Below, piece by piece: positions 33,300 to 45,600 of a stretch of 64,000 nucleotides of DNA. This DNA comes from Cymodocea nodosa. Lineage: Eukaryota > Streptophyta > Magnoliopsida > Alismatales > Cymodoceaceae. Under the pieces are notes generated by a model. That model saw only the letters and a list, made by a program, of their open reading frames with translations, ran no database searches and was not told the DNA's origin. The translations under genes and the position numbers were made by a program. Positions within the stretch are counted from its first letter, which is position 1. Every line of letters starts with the position of its first letter. The stretch covers positions 18,019,501-18,083,500 of the forward strand of contig JAZBRI010000003.1 of assembly GCA_036874045.1 (NCBI GenBank). Reading direction: 5' to 3'.

Positions 33300-35608
33300 A
33301 CTATGATTCTGTACTTTTAATGTTGTGTGTAATCTGCATTTATTTTTAGAAAAGAAAGAAAAATTTTAGTTTTTGTTTTATTTTATAGAAAGAAAAAGAA
33401 AAGAAAAGAAAACAAAATATCAATCCAATTTATTGATATTTATTCTAGGAAACCAATTGGCTTACTTGTGAGCCACCAAAGGCATAGGAGCCTAGGTTCC
33501 ACACAAGACACTAAATTAACAATTTATGTTTTGTTATTTTGTTATATATTTTACTTTTATTTGTGGATGAAAAGTTTTTCAGAATAAAAAATCGGGAGAT
33601 ATTGAAGGAGATACAAAAAAATAAGGTATGTAATTGATTACTTATCCTGAATTTAGATTTAAACTCAGTTCATGGAGTTATTCATTAACTCAACAAATTA
33701 AGTTCGTTGAGTTGGATGCTAAGTCAAATGTAGGAACTCGTTGAGATAATACTTATCTGTAACTCTTCGAGTTTTTGCACCTGCAAAACACATGACTAAA
33801 CATAGTAAACTTATCTGTTCGTTAGTCATTTTATAAAACTTGAAGACTTATTTATCCATGCGTATAAAAACTCGAATAGTTATCTAACTATTTGATTTTC
33901 ATTATCGAACGCACATGGAAAACATGTGACAACTTAAAACATTAAAAACACACGTGCAGATAACTTAATTATACAAGTTTTTAACATAAACTATTCGACA
34001 AAAATGAAACGTTAACTATCTGAAAGTTTAATTATCGAAAATCTAACTCTTCGAAAAACTTTAATTTATTTGACATAAAAATGAAACTTTCTGATAATTT
34101 ATTAACATTTAATTACATGACAATTATACTTAGAGAATATTATTTAGACTTATTTAAAAACTTTAATAAAGCGTATATCATCAAAACAAAATTCCTAACA
34201 TCAACGAAATAATATTCATGCTTGCTACATTTACCGTGTTTATTGTAAAATCTTTTACATTGGGGACAATGCAAAATGTAGGTATAGGGGGAGGTAATTT
34301 GATTAAAATCCAAGTAATTTTGTTAATTAAAGGAATTAGAATGGTACTGCAAAAGTTCTATGGAAATTGAAAATTTTTTAAGAATTTGCTGTAACTATCT
34401 GATAATTGAGACTGTAAAATTTTTAAGCATTGTAACTACTTGAATGTTATATTTATAATCTTATATAAGATGCTACAAAATTTTACTATTTATACAAATC
34501 TAGATATAGTATCTTATATTTTTGCTGAATTTTATGAGTTTAACAGTTTCACGATTTTAAAAAGAAAACAAAATGCTTAACTGAAACTCAGTAAATTATT
34601 TGAAATCCTGAAAGAGCTGAAATGTTGATTTTTGGATTAAATGAGATGCATATGATCAATGATATATTTAATTTGATTGATTAAACTTGTAGAATGATTT
34701 ATGTGTAGATCTTATTAAACTATAGAAAAAGTATGAGCTTATTGATATGGATTCATATTTTTAGTAAATAATAGAAGCATGACTATATGAGATTTGTGTT
34801 TTATTGCATCTATATTAATGAAATACGTATATATACTATGTGGAAAAGAAAAAAAAAAGAAAAAAAAAAGAGAAAAACTTTGAGAGTTTATTGACTTGTT
34901 TGATCACGAGCCTTTTGTACTTAAATAGATAGGTATGTAAGGATTGTTGACCTCAAAAAGGACTCTTTAAATCTAGCAACCTAAGATCTTGATCAGATTT
35001 GGGATTGTTGACTGAAAGCTCGATACTTGGGTACACTAGAAAGCTCTTGTATGATTCAAACTTTTCAAATTAACTTTTAAAGTACAAATATGCATATACT
35101 ATCATGAAAAAGATAAAAGTGTTTTGTGAATTACAGATATCTTTTGAATCAAGTATATTTTCTATTATCTATGATTGTTGAAGTACGAATCTTGATTAGA
35201 CTTTTGAAGTTATTTATTTGAGATACAATTCATTATTCTACTTGTTTTAATCATATTGAGTTGGATTGTGTTTTGATTCGTATGTAGTTAAAATTTATTC
35301 TGAAAATCATATTGGGAAATTCAGGATAACAGATGTTTGAAAAGAAAAAAATGATAATATAATTACCACCTATGTGATGCTAATATATTTTGTATGTAAT
35401 TTACATATGTTTTAAATATATTTGCAGGTTGAAGAGGAGAAAACAATGTTAAAACAGATTACTGAAGAATACAGAATATCTATATAGTAATCTAATTTAT
35501 GTATTCTGAAGAAGAACAAAATGAAGAATTAATTCTAAAACTTTAGAAATACCAACTAGTTAGATCTTAGTTTGCTAAGGGACTAGCAAAATTTAAATAT
35601 GGGAGAAG
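33300..35608 (+). other. non-coding 3' tail of family A copy 3
   Basis: Collinear with 1,953-3,699 apart from an inserted solo LTR C (33,729-34,200). The shared module occupies about 34,380-35,570. No gene. Confidence 0.7.
33729..34200 (-). repeat. second solo LTR C, internally deleted (472 bp)
   Basis: Starts TGTAGGA and ends TTCCTAACA on the + strand (reverse of the family C ends). Flanks are TCAAA (33,724-33,728) and TCAAC (34,201-34,205), a duplication with one mismatch. Only the first few bases of the 3' end and the upstream half of the LTR remain. Copy 1 (near 2,325) shows the empty site. Confidence 0.8.
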
Positions 35609-38062
35609 TATTTAAAATGAAAAAGTGCATAATATCAATGGTTAAATGATGGTTAATTACATAATATTTAGCTTTTCATATGAGAATTAAGCCATTATGT
35701 TATAATTGCATTGTTATATGTTTTAATGAAGAAATCTACATAATTTTAGGGAATTAACGTTAATTAAGTATATTTCTGAACTGTTGGTAAGTTGCAGGAT
35801 TTTAATTCTTAAGTATCCAAATTTTCTATTATTTTGGAGAGTTATATTGCATGTATTAGATAGTTATGTTTTAAATGCTTAAATAATATTTTATTATTTC
35901 CTAGAGTACACGTGTTGTAACCATAATGCATGACTTAAGTGAATGTTCGGTAAGTTATTTGTTAACTATTCGAAATGCATTTGAACATCGGATAGTTAGG
36001 TTCGTAAGTGTCCAAAATATCTGAACTTATTAAGTTAGAATTATGCACATGTTGAATTTAAATGCTTTATTATGTCACGTGAGTTCCATGTGTGTTCGAT
36101 AAGAAAAATCGAAGAGTTAAATAACTGTTCGAGTTTTTATATGCATGGATAGAAAACTATTCAAGTTTTATTAAATGACTAACAAATAGATAAGTTTTCT
36201 ATGTTCAGTCACGTGTTTTGCAGGTACAAAAACTCGTAAAGTTACAGATAAGTATTCGAGATTTTATAGGACTTAAATGATAAGTGTTCGACTAAAATGA
36301 AGACTTACAAGAATTAGAAGATACAATACAAAGGAAAACCACGATTGCACATATCACGTAGGAATTCACTTGTGGAATGAAGAAGAAATCACCATTGTTG
36401 ATATGAATGAAGGAAATCAACTAATCATTTGAGCGGAAGCAGTTACTACAGAAAGAAATATAAAAGAAGAGGAGAAAGACGAAGAAGGTGTGTGTGTAGA
36501 GGTGGAGGATCGCGCTAACTACAAAAAACGTCAGAAGTTCCCTGAAGCTCCACACCACCACCAAAATCACCAACCATCGAAGGTCTATGAAGATACTTTC
36601 CTGATGTCGAGTCGATTTCGAGCCAAACACGGTGACTGACAACTATTGTGAGGAGTGATCACATCGCAGGAAGGAAAACCATTTTCATCAAGCACAGACT
36701 CATATCTCAAGAGATCGTAAAGCTTCTAACCTTAGTTTTAGGTTAATGCTAGTATGTTGGAGAGGAGATCATCTTACAATTTTGGATTCACGATTTTATA
36801 GGGAGAGAAGGCAAGATTGTAAGTGATTAAGTTTTCAATGGTGTAATCGCGCCACATGTAGTGACAGAAGTTTTTACATTTCACCTTTTATTCATCTTTA
36901 GGAACATATCAAAACAAAAATACTAAAAAGAACAAATTATCTATGTTTACATTTAGTATTAAAGTGTTGTATTGTTTGTTTTGTATTATGATTAATGTTA
37001 TCATTGTTAGTATTGTGAATGTTTTATGTTTGTTTGATTTAGAAAATAGAAAATAGTTTTATAGTTTACTGAAATTGAATTATTCCAAATACTTAAAGAT
37101 TTTAATAGTTAATATTTGAAATATCTAAATGTTAGTGTTGCTTAATGATAAATCTAATATTAACTAACATTAAAGAGCTTAATTGATGTTATTTACAATC
37201 TGTGGAACCACCCAATGGTTGGTCGAATTCCTCTGTAAATAGTAGTATTTAACTAGGAAGATAGGCTTGTGGAGTTAACTTAAGTCCACGAGATCAGTCT
37301 GTTAAGTTAACCATAACTCAACGAACCAAGTCCATTATGTTAACTGTAACTCAATGGAGTGCTTACTGAACACATATAAACTCCAATATGAAAATTGAAA
37401 TAGTACACAATTTTTACTCAATCTTTGTGGGATCGACCTGTACTTGCACACAAATATAATATACACTATGCACTTGTAGTTAAAACAAAAATTGGAATTA
37501 ATATCTAATTTGTGTGAAAGGTTGTTTGTTTACTTCTTAAAGTAATTATTGATATAAGCATAAAGACAAATTGGACAAGTTTAAAAAAGAAGTTAACAAC
37601 CCCAAATAGTTGGTTGAATTTCTTTGTAAATAGCAGTATTTAACTAGAAAGATAGACTCATGGAGTTAACTTAAATCCACGAGGTTAGTCCGTTGAGTTA
37701 ACCATAACTCTACGAACTAAGTCCGTTGTGTTAACTATAACTCAATGAGCCTATCTTTCTAGTTAACTGTAAGTCTACGAGGATAGTCCATTGAGTTAAC
37801 TATAACTCCACGAACTAAGTCTGTTGAGTTAATTATAAATAAATGAGAGCTTAATTGAACACATATAAACTCTAGTGTAAAAATCAAAATAGTACCTAAT
37901 TCTTACTCAATCTTTGTGGGATCGACTTATAATTGCACACAAATACAATATACACTATGCACTTATAGTTAAAAATACAAATTGGACTTAATATTTAATT
38001 TGTGTGAAAAGTTGTTTGTTTACCCTAAAAGAATTTATTAATATATGCATAAAAACAAATCA
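35609..38062 (+). repeat. LTR A3, gypsy family A, chimeric with LTR C sequence
   Basis: Follows the polypurine-like GGGAGAAG and matches LTR A2; the terminal TG has become TA. TATAAAAG is at 36,459-36,466. A segment (about 36,078-36,318) is replaced by LTR C sequence. The 3' part contains a duplication with a 391-bp period (37,219-37,609 and 37,610 on). The last ~25 bp before CTAAACA are missing, so the right end is approximate. Confidence 0.8.
36078..36318 (+). repeat. LTR C fragment embedded in LTR A3
   Basis: GTTCGAGTTTTTATATGCAT, GTCACGTGTTTTGCAGGT and AAGTATTCGAGATTTTATA match 63,170-63,380 in LTR C and not LTR A1 or A2. It replaces the A segment between CACGTGAG and CAAAGGAAAACCACG. 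Confidence 0.75.
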
Positions 38063-40380
38063 AACAAATTCTCTGAATAGACAAGTTCTAATTTCACTTC
38101 ACAAACAACCATAAACATTCAACAACAACATACATCCATGGGTGCCCTCTTTCTTGAGACATAGATAACAACACACATAAACTTGTGTAAGTACATCCCT
38201 ATTTATAGGGAAAGATGCGAACCTTAGATATAATAATTACAAATGTTGCCTTGGTCTTCTGTTGCACAACCCTTAGATTCTAGTAGGTTCTTCCAGAAAC
38301 CTCCTTGATTGTACTCATTGGATAGTTGAGTCAACCTCCTCGAACCAACTGGCTAGGTTGTTGAATATCTAAATGATCTCTTTTGAATTCCCTGGCTAAG
38401 GTCCTAACTTTTGCCTTTGACTTTGGCTACCCAACCTACAAACTAAAAACTAACTCCACACATCTGCCTTAACAATAATTATTTGAGTTTTATGTATAGA
38501 TAATAGAGAACTATTCAAGTTTTATAAAGTGTCTAATATTATAAGAATTGTAGGTCACATATTTTGCAGGTGATAAAACTCGAAGGGTTTTGTAATAACT
38601 ATTCAAGTTTTTATAAGTGTTATAGGATAACTATTCAATAAAGATGGTGACTTATGGAAAAAATTAACACCTCCAAAGCTTATTCTTATTAGATTTGCAA
38701 TGAAGGAAAGAAGAAAAAATTACATTAGACAACGTGGAAATATAGATGATAATAGTTTTTAAGAAGGAATGACATTAAAAGACATATTCTCATTCCAAAG
38801 AATGCAATGAATGATATGGCAAAGATCATAGATTGAAATAGAGAAATACAATAGGTTCATTAAGAAATTTGGTTACAATGCATCCTTACGAGACATTTGA
38901 TCATCGTTATAAATATAGTTTTATATTCTTCTTTTAGTCTCTCTCTCTCCCCCTTTCGTCCAACAAATTTCACTTCATTTTCTTCTTATTACACTCATCA
39001 TTTCATTCAAGAAGGAAGTGATGCCCCTTCTTCTTCTTCCATTCTCTTGTTCATCCATTTGAAACCTCCTTACTAGAGTATATTCTTAAAGGGTGGAAAT
39101 TCAAAAATTAGCCATTTCATCTTCTTCACTTGGTGGAAGAGCTGTAGAAGTGACACCCCTTAGAAGCCTCATTCAATTGAAGGAGTATATCATTTGAGAA
39201 GTGGTATACTTAGAGTAAATATACAAAGTATCTACTCTTGAGCAAGTCTTGAAGGAAGGAATTCATGTGGAGAAATTAGGTGTTCATTCCATTTTCCTTT
39301 TTATTTGTAATGTATATGTTGTGAATGTTTGTATGAATGTTTCTATATTTGTATATGTTATATGTTAGCCTTGAAAAATTAAAGAGATGCATATTAATGC
39401 TTATTTATGTGTTAGTTGTGTGTAATAGTGTTGTGTGCAGTTCACCTATAAAAATTAGAATAATTTTCAATTAAACTAGTAAACTTCAGAATACTTTTTA
39501 ACTATCAAATTCTAATGTTAAAATTACAATGATACTTTTTAAGACTAAGTAAAAACTAACATAGAAAACTAACTTCCCTTTAGTTTTACAAATTTTTCTA
39601 GAAATTACAGTAGGAGTTCCTAAATTTAATTAAGTAAATTTAAGTTAAAAGTTATAAATCATTTTTCCCTAAATTTTAGGAATAATTAAGGAATTTATTT
39701 AAGACCTTATAAGATTATACTTAAATAAAAAAATAAAATTCAACAAACAATTTATCCTTTCCCTACATACAAACCCCTACTTGCATGTTACTACTTTAGA
39801 TATTATGCACTTGCGGTAAAATTATAAAATATAAAGGATAATGCCATCTTTGATTAAATTTCTTTTTGTTGACCTTATATAATTATAATTATGATATAAT
39901 CAAAATTCCATAATTGCCATTGTATTGTTATTTATAATTGCATCATCAATAATTGTAAATTAGGCTCCAAAAAATGCTTATATTCCTTCTTCTTTGTAAT
40001 AATGTTGTCTTTAATACCCTACAAAAATATACTAAAATACCTTTTCATGAAGCATATTTATATTATAAGTACTTTAATAAATTACAATAAATACAATTAA
40101 ACAATACATATAACAATCTTTTTGGTTAAACTTTACAATTCGATCAAACTCCATATATATAATTATTATTAGTTATAATCTTTTTAACTTGTAGACTACA
40201 TGTATATTTAAGTTGAACATCATCTAATATTTTGTAAATGTTAGGTGATTTTTGTTATTTAAATGTTATCATGACATTTCTCTACTTATTTTTATATTTC
40301 AATATTCTCTTGTTGTAGTTAGATATTGAAAGAAAATAACTTCATCAATGTTTGCAATTTCGTGATTCATGGAGGTAAGA
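38063..40380. other. old retroelement debris, no gene
   Basis: At 38,485-38,660 there are degraded LTR C words (ACTATTCAAGTTTTATAAA, GTTTTTATAAGTGT). At 39,780-39,830 TGCATGTTACTAC...TATTATGCACTTGCGGT resembles the 3' end of LTR A. A CT-rich tract is at 38,938-38,955. This looks like one or more worn LTRs. Nothing coding was recognised. Confidence 0.4.
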
Positions 40381-40765
40381 AAATATTTAGAAGAGGACAA
40401 CTATATCAACGCCAACTTTCTTCACATTATTTTTTTGTTTTATAATTTTTTCTAAGATTTAAGAAAATAAAGGGAAGATGACGACTCTATCGTTGTCCAC
40501 CTTCCTTGTAACATTTATTTTAGAAATTATGGAAGATATCAATTTCATTGGTGCTCATCTTTCCTATATTATATAGAGGAAAAATTATAAAAGACATGTA
40601 AAATGTTAAAAGATAACAACTTGATTGGTGTTCATCTTCTCTATATTTACAAAAGAAGAGTTATAGAAGAAAAATAAAAGATTGAGAGACAGCAACTCGG
40701 TGAGTGTTCATCTTCCCTCTTTTATCTTCACAAATAGGAAGGAAATAAAAAGAAAGAGAAAAGAA
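40381..40765 (+). repeat. degenerate tandem repeat, ~57-80-bp spacing, five units
   Basis: Units share a CAACTTGATTGGTGTTCATC-like line (near 40,397; 40,479; 40,535; 40,613; 40,690) separated by AT- and GAA-rich sequence. No coding potential was seen. Confidence 0.5.
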
Positions 40766-41040
40766 GAATGTTGCTACTATGCTTCTCCTCTTTTTATTAC
40801 AAGACCTCTTTCTTTTCTTGATTCTTTTATCTTCTTCGAAGAATGGAGACTCTGTTAATTGAAAATATTTTGAATTTCGGGTGAGAATTAATGAGTTGGA
40901 TGTAGAGTGCTATCGATAATTGATGTAACTGAGCAGAAAGGCTTTCAAAGTTGTACGTCTCTTTTATGGCCTTCCAATGAAGTGGCAAGAGTGGTATTGT
41001 CATGCATGTTATGGGAAAAAATACGGAAAACGTGAGATTG

Positions 41041-41256
41041 TGTATTTCCAGAAATTTTGATATATTTTTGTTATGTTTTATTTTTATTTTTCATTTCATT
41101 TCTTGTTTTTTGCATCCTATCATTAATATTTGTTACGTGGAATTTTTGTATTTCCTGAAATTTTGATATATTTTTGTTATGTTTTATTTTTATTTTTCAT
41201 TTCATTTCATTTTTTTTTTTGCATCCTATCATTAATATTTGTTACGTGGAATTTTT
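41041..41256 (+). repeat. 106-bp tandem duplication
   Basis: TGTATTTCC(A/T)GAAATTTTG through GTTACGTGGAATTTT occurs twice (41,041-41,146 and 41,147-41,256), nearly identical, so it is recent. Confidence 0.85.
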
Positions 41257-42410
41257 TACTTTCCCTTCTTGTCCAACATTTTTAATTTTATTGTTTATTT
41301 ATTTATTTTTAACATTTGCTTTTTATAAAATACTTAATTTAGACTTTACTTTGGATATTTAATCTTTTTATTTAAAATATCTAACTTCATTTTTGACATA
41401 TTTTTGTTTGTTTGTTGATGTTGTCATTTTTACTATCTTTATTACTATTATTATTATTATTTTTAATTTTTATTTACTATGATTGTTATTATTTTTACCG
41501 TCAACATTTAGGGAGTCAAGTTCTTCTCAACACTAAAATTGTAATAAATAAGAACTAAGATAAGAATTTAATAAAGGCCGAAATCCCTAAAGAACGATCG
41601 ATCTCCCTGTTCGATGTACTCCTCCCAAATTTTTTTTAAATTCTCTCAAAATGATATAATTTGCCATCAATGATATTCTTTTTCCAGATACGCTAGTCTT
41701 CGTCATCTTCTCATACTTCTCTATCCCTTAAAGTGAGAATTCCAATGAAGTAGTCTCGGACATTAGTGGCATTGGTTCCAATAAGTCCACCTCTAGAATT
41801 AAATCATATATTGTAGCTGGAAACCATGTTTTCATCATATATTGTATGAGACATTTTCACGTAGAAGAAAGATTGAGAATAGGTGCCCAATGCTGGCACA
41901 TAATTTTGCAAATCATGTTAAAAAATAACACTACCGAAACGGTTGGATTTAAATATTATATAATCACTGAAGCTTCTTGTAAACATACATAGTAGAGAGC
42001 AAAATCACTAAGGTTAGACTGACTAATATTTAATGACGATTTTGTGCATTATTTTTAAAAAAAAACTTTCCAAGGTAGAAGAAAAATGATTTCAAAATAA
42101 AAAATCCGACCAACCGTGTCACGGGCGAACGAGCGGAGCGACGACGAGATTGCAGGGGAGCGAGCGGAGTAACGAAGAAACGTCGTAGGGTGGGGAGGTT
42201 GGTGAGCACGTGAGTGCGATGGAGGGTTTGTTCGCAAGTGAGAGGAAATAAACAGCGAATTGGCAGGGATTGCTTTCATCTTGCTTATGGACGTACGAGA
42301 ATATTTTTGGGCAAAAAAATTCATTTCCAGAATCTACTTTAGTTTGTTCCGTCATTGTAAAATTTGTTTCTAAAATAAATTTTTTTGCTAACCTAAAAAT
42401 AATGCGCTCG
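41257..42410. other. intergenic sequence upstream of the DUF630/632 gene
   Basis: AT-rich, no gene seen. A short CpG-rich island (about 42,105-42,235) contains a repeated GAGCGAGCGGAG(C/T) line. It may be an upstream promoter-proximal patch. Confidence 0.4.
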
Positions 42411-42636
42411 TATAAAAATATTATGTTTTATAATAACTACTAAAATCGTAACCAAATATGAAAGGAAAGCAAAGTGGACTACCCGGTCAACCAGTCCACC
42501 ACTATCAAAGTGTGAAGGAGTAAAAGAGCAGAACCTGAGAGACCGCATTGTAGGTAGGGGATAAAGCACAGAGAGAGAGAGAAGGTGAGCAAGAAAAGGC
42601 AGGAGATTTCTAGAGAGAGAGAGTGAACACCACACA
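42411..42636 (+). promoter_or_regulatory. core promoter and 5' leader of the DUF630/632 gene
   Basis: TATAAAAATA at 42,411-42,420 is a plausible TATA box. The leader has two GA-dinucleotide tracts (42,571-42,582 and 42,612-42,623), common in plant 5' UTRs and known as targets of BBR/BPC factors. Start site not determinable by eye. Confidence 0.5.
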
Positions 42637-45600
42637 ATGGGTTGCGTCTCGTCGAGGGTGGCGAACGAGGACACTGTGCGGCGGTGCAAGGAGCGGCGCC
42701 GCCTGATGAAGGACGCTGTCCTCTTCCGCCACCACCTCGCTGCTGCACACTCCGACTACCTCCGTTCCCTCCGCAACATTGCCGCCGCCCTCTCCTTCTT
42801 CGCCTCCTTCCAGACACTCTCCGTTTCGGACAATACGCCTCCCGTCCTTCTCCGCTCACAACTCCCTCCTCCTCCAAGCACTACCTCCATCTCCCTCCCG
42901 CCCCCCACTCCCCTACCCCTTCCTCCAACCCCGCCAGCCCCACCACCGGTGATGCCGATGGAGGTGGATATCTCCCCTCCACCACATTACAAGAAGAAAC
43001 CGTTCTCCACCATGTCGGCGTACTCCACCACTACGTCGCAGACATCCTCCGCCTGGGACTGGGAGAACTTCTACCCTCCGTCTCCTCCGGGGTCCGACTA
43101 CTTCGACCGTCTCAACCAGAGCCGCAGGGAAGCCGATGTCGACGATGTTGGAGAACGATCTGAGCGCGACGGCGTGAGTAGTAATTATAGCCTCCATCAG
43201 CAACATCACCTTCCGGAGGAAGACGACGAGGAAGAGGAATTGAACATGTTTAACACCTCCTCCACTAAGTCCGGGATTGGGGAGGACGATGATGTCTCGA
43301 GATCCGAGGAAATGACCTTGAGATCTGATTACCAGTGGCGACGGCACCACTTCCGCTGTGGTGGTGGCGGGGGCGCTCTTGATTTGGCGTCACCTGCGAG
43401 GATGAGGGAGGAGAGGGACGACGGTTCGTCGGCGCTGGTGGGAGATCTGAAAATGGTGGTGAGACACCGGGATTTCAAGGAGATTGTGGCGGGGATCGAG
43501 GAGTTCTTTGTCAAAGCCGCCGATGCTGGTGACAGGATCTCCGATCTGCTAGAGACTGGGCCGGCCCAGCTCGACCGGAGCTTTCGACAGCTGAAGAGTG
43601 AGTGGGTCGTCCAAATCCTAGGGTAGTGTTACCATTTTCCGCAAAATGATAGAATTCTAGTGGTGCTTTGTTTTGCAGAAACTGTTTATCACTCGAGCAG
43701 TGTGCTGAGCAATCTGTCATCGACGTGGTCATCGAAACCACCACTAGCAATAAAGTATAGTTTGGACACGGCGGCACCGGAGGACTCTGGGAAGAAAACG
43801 AGCCACTGCTCTACTTTGGAGAGGTTGCTTGCTTGGGAGAAGAAGCTTTACGAGGAAGTAAAGGTAAGGGTTCTAGTATAATTCTTGCTCATTTCAAGCC
43901 TCTTATTCATGATTCCTCTCCATGATTTTGTTGTGCATTCGTTGGGTTGGCTTTTGGACGATGAGTGCTATTGTGTTCTGTTGGACTTCTTTTTTCCAGT
44001 GTGGTGGTTTGAGGTTCCTTTCTGCGTAGGCGCAAGTCTGTCTTTTCTGTAGTGGTGTGGTGGGTGTTCTTGTTCTTCCATTGATTGGGATAGTTCGGTG
44101 TGAACTGGGAGAGAGGGGGAGACTGAGCATGGCATACCACGTGGGTGGGGTTCTGAACAGGGAAAAGGCGAATCATAAAAAGCATTTTTTTAAAAAATAA
44201 ATTCTGAGGGTTCGTAGATTCTTGAGGTTGGTCAGGCCCAGTTAATTGCTCCTATCTGTGCTCTGTAATGTACATAGAATTGACTTACCACTATCTGTGT
44301 TCTGTAACATACGTGGAATTGGCATACCACTATCTGGATAGCGCCTTTTCTTGCTTTCATACTTATTGCACTTTCCCTCATTATATTATACAGAAGTGGA
44401 CTTTGATGTGTTCGTAGTTGATACTCATAAGGTTTTCTCTTAAAAGTTTTCTTCTTTTTTGTATTAGGTTGGAAGGAAATTGTTACTGGGCTTTTTCTTG
44501 CCTTGTTAAAAATTATAATTACTGCTCTTTCAGTAGTCATATTTGTTAAAAATGAGTGGATCACAAGAATTAGAGTGGAAGAAGAGAATAAGAAAACACA
44601 CCAAGGACACAAAAAAATTTTACATAGTCCACCCAAGCAAGGGTTACGTCCATGGGTTGCAGCATCTCTCTCTAATCACTATTCTGTTACAGATTAGAAC
44701 AGAGATGGGAACAGAAAAATTTAGACTTCCCCTCTACCTACAATTGCTGACTACAAGGCAATTTATAGACTAGTTTCTAGTGATACACCTTATAAGACAT
44801 TAATTCAGAAATTAGTGCCTAATGAATACCACTATCAAAGTGGCCTAATAATAACACCAAGTAATGGTGATATCAATATAAGGCACAAAATTGTAACTGA
44901 TGGATTAAAGTCTCCAATCAGTTACAAAAGAGAGAGATATCAAGTCACATTTACAATCTTCACTTTGACTTGAGTCGACTGCTGCAACCAAGCCCCTTAG
45001 GATTCAAAAATTGTTATAGACATTAAGCAAGTCCAAACAATGTAAGAACTTGCCTTTAATCATAGCTTTGGTAAACATATTAGCTAGATTTTCTTTAGTC
45101 TCAATTTTCAACACTTTAATTCTTTGTTCAGCCTTGATGAAGTGATATCTAACATTTATGTGCTTTGTTCGATCATGATAAACATGATCTTTTGCTAAAC
45201 TAATAGCACTTAAATTGTTACAAAAGATGTTCACTGAATTTTGGTAAAGACCTAAATTGCCAACCAGACCTTTTAGCCAAATACCTTCCTTTGCTACTTT
45301 TGTCATGGCTATATGTTCAAGCTCAATTGTTGATAAAGAAATTGTAGGTTCAAGTGTTGCCTTCTAACTCACAACCAAGCTTCCAATAGTGAAAGCATAT
45401 CCCATCATTGACCTTCTTGTATCAACATCTGTAGCATAATCTAAGTCAGAGCATGCAGAAACAATATCATTGGACCCATTACCATAGATCAAACCAACAT
45501 CAGAAATATCCTTTAAATTTCTAAATATCATTTTCATGGCTTGCCAATGCTCTTTCCTTAGGTTAGCACTAGCATTATGCAATGAATCTACTAACCACAC

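Noticed and set aside
42055..42355. Minus-strand ORFs of 78-89 codons over the CpG-rich patch
   Set aside because: No recognisable domain, overlapping frames, and compositional explanation.
42913..43350. Antisense and alternative-frame ORFs across exon 1 of the DUF630/632 gene
   Set aside because: Explained by the GC-rich, stop-poor composition of exon 1; the + frame has the family domains and fitting splice phases.
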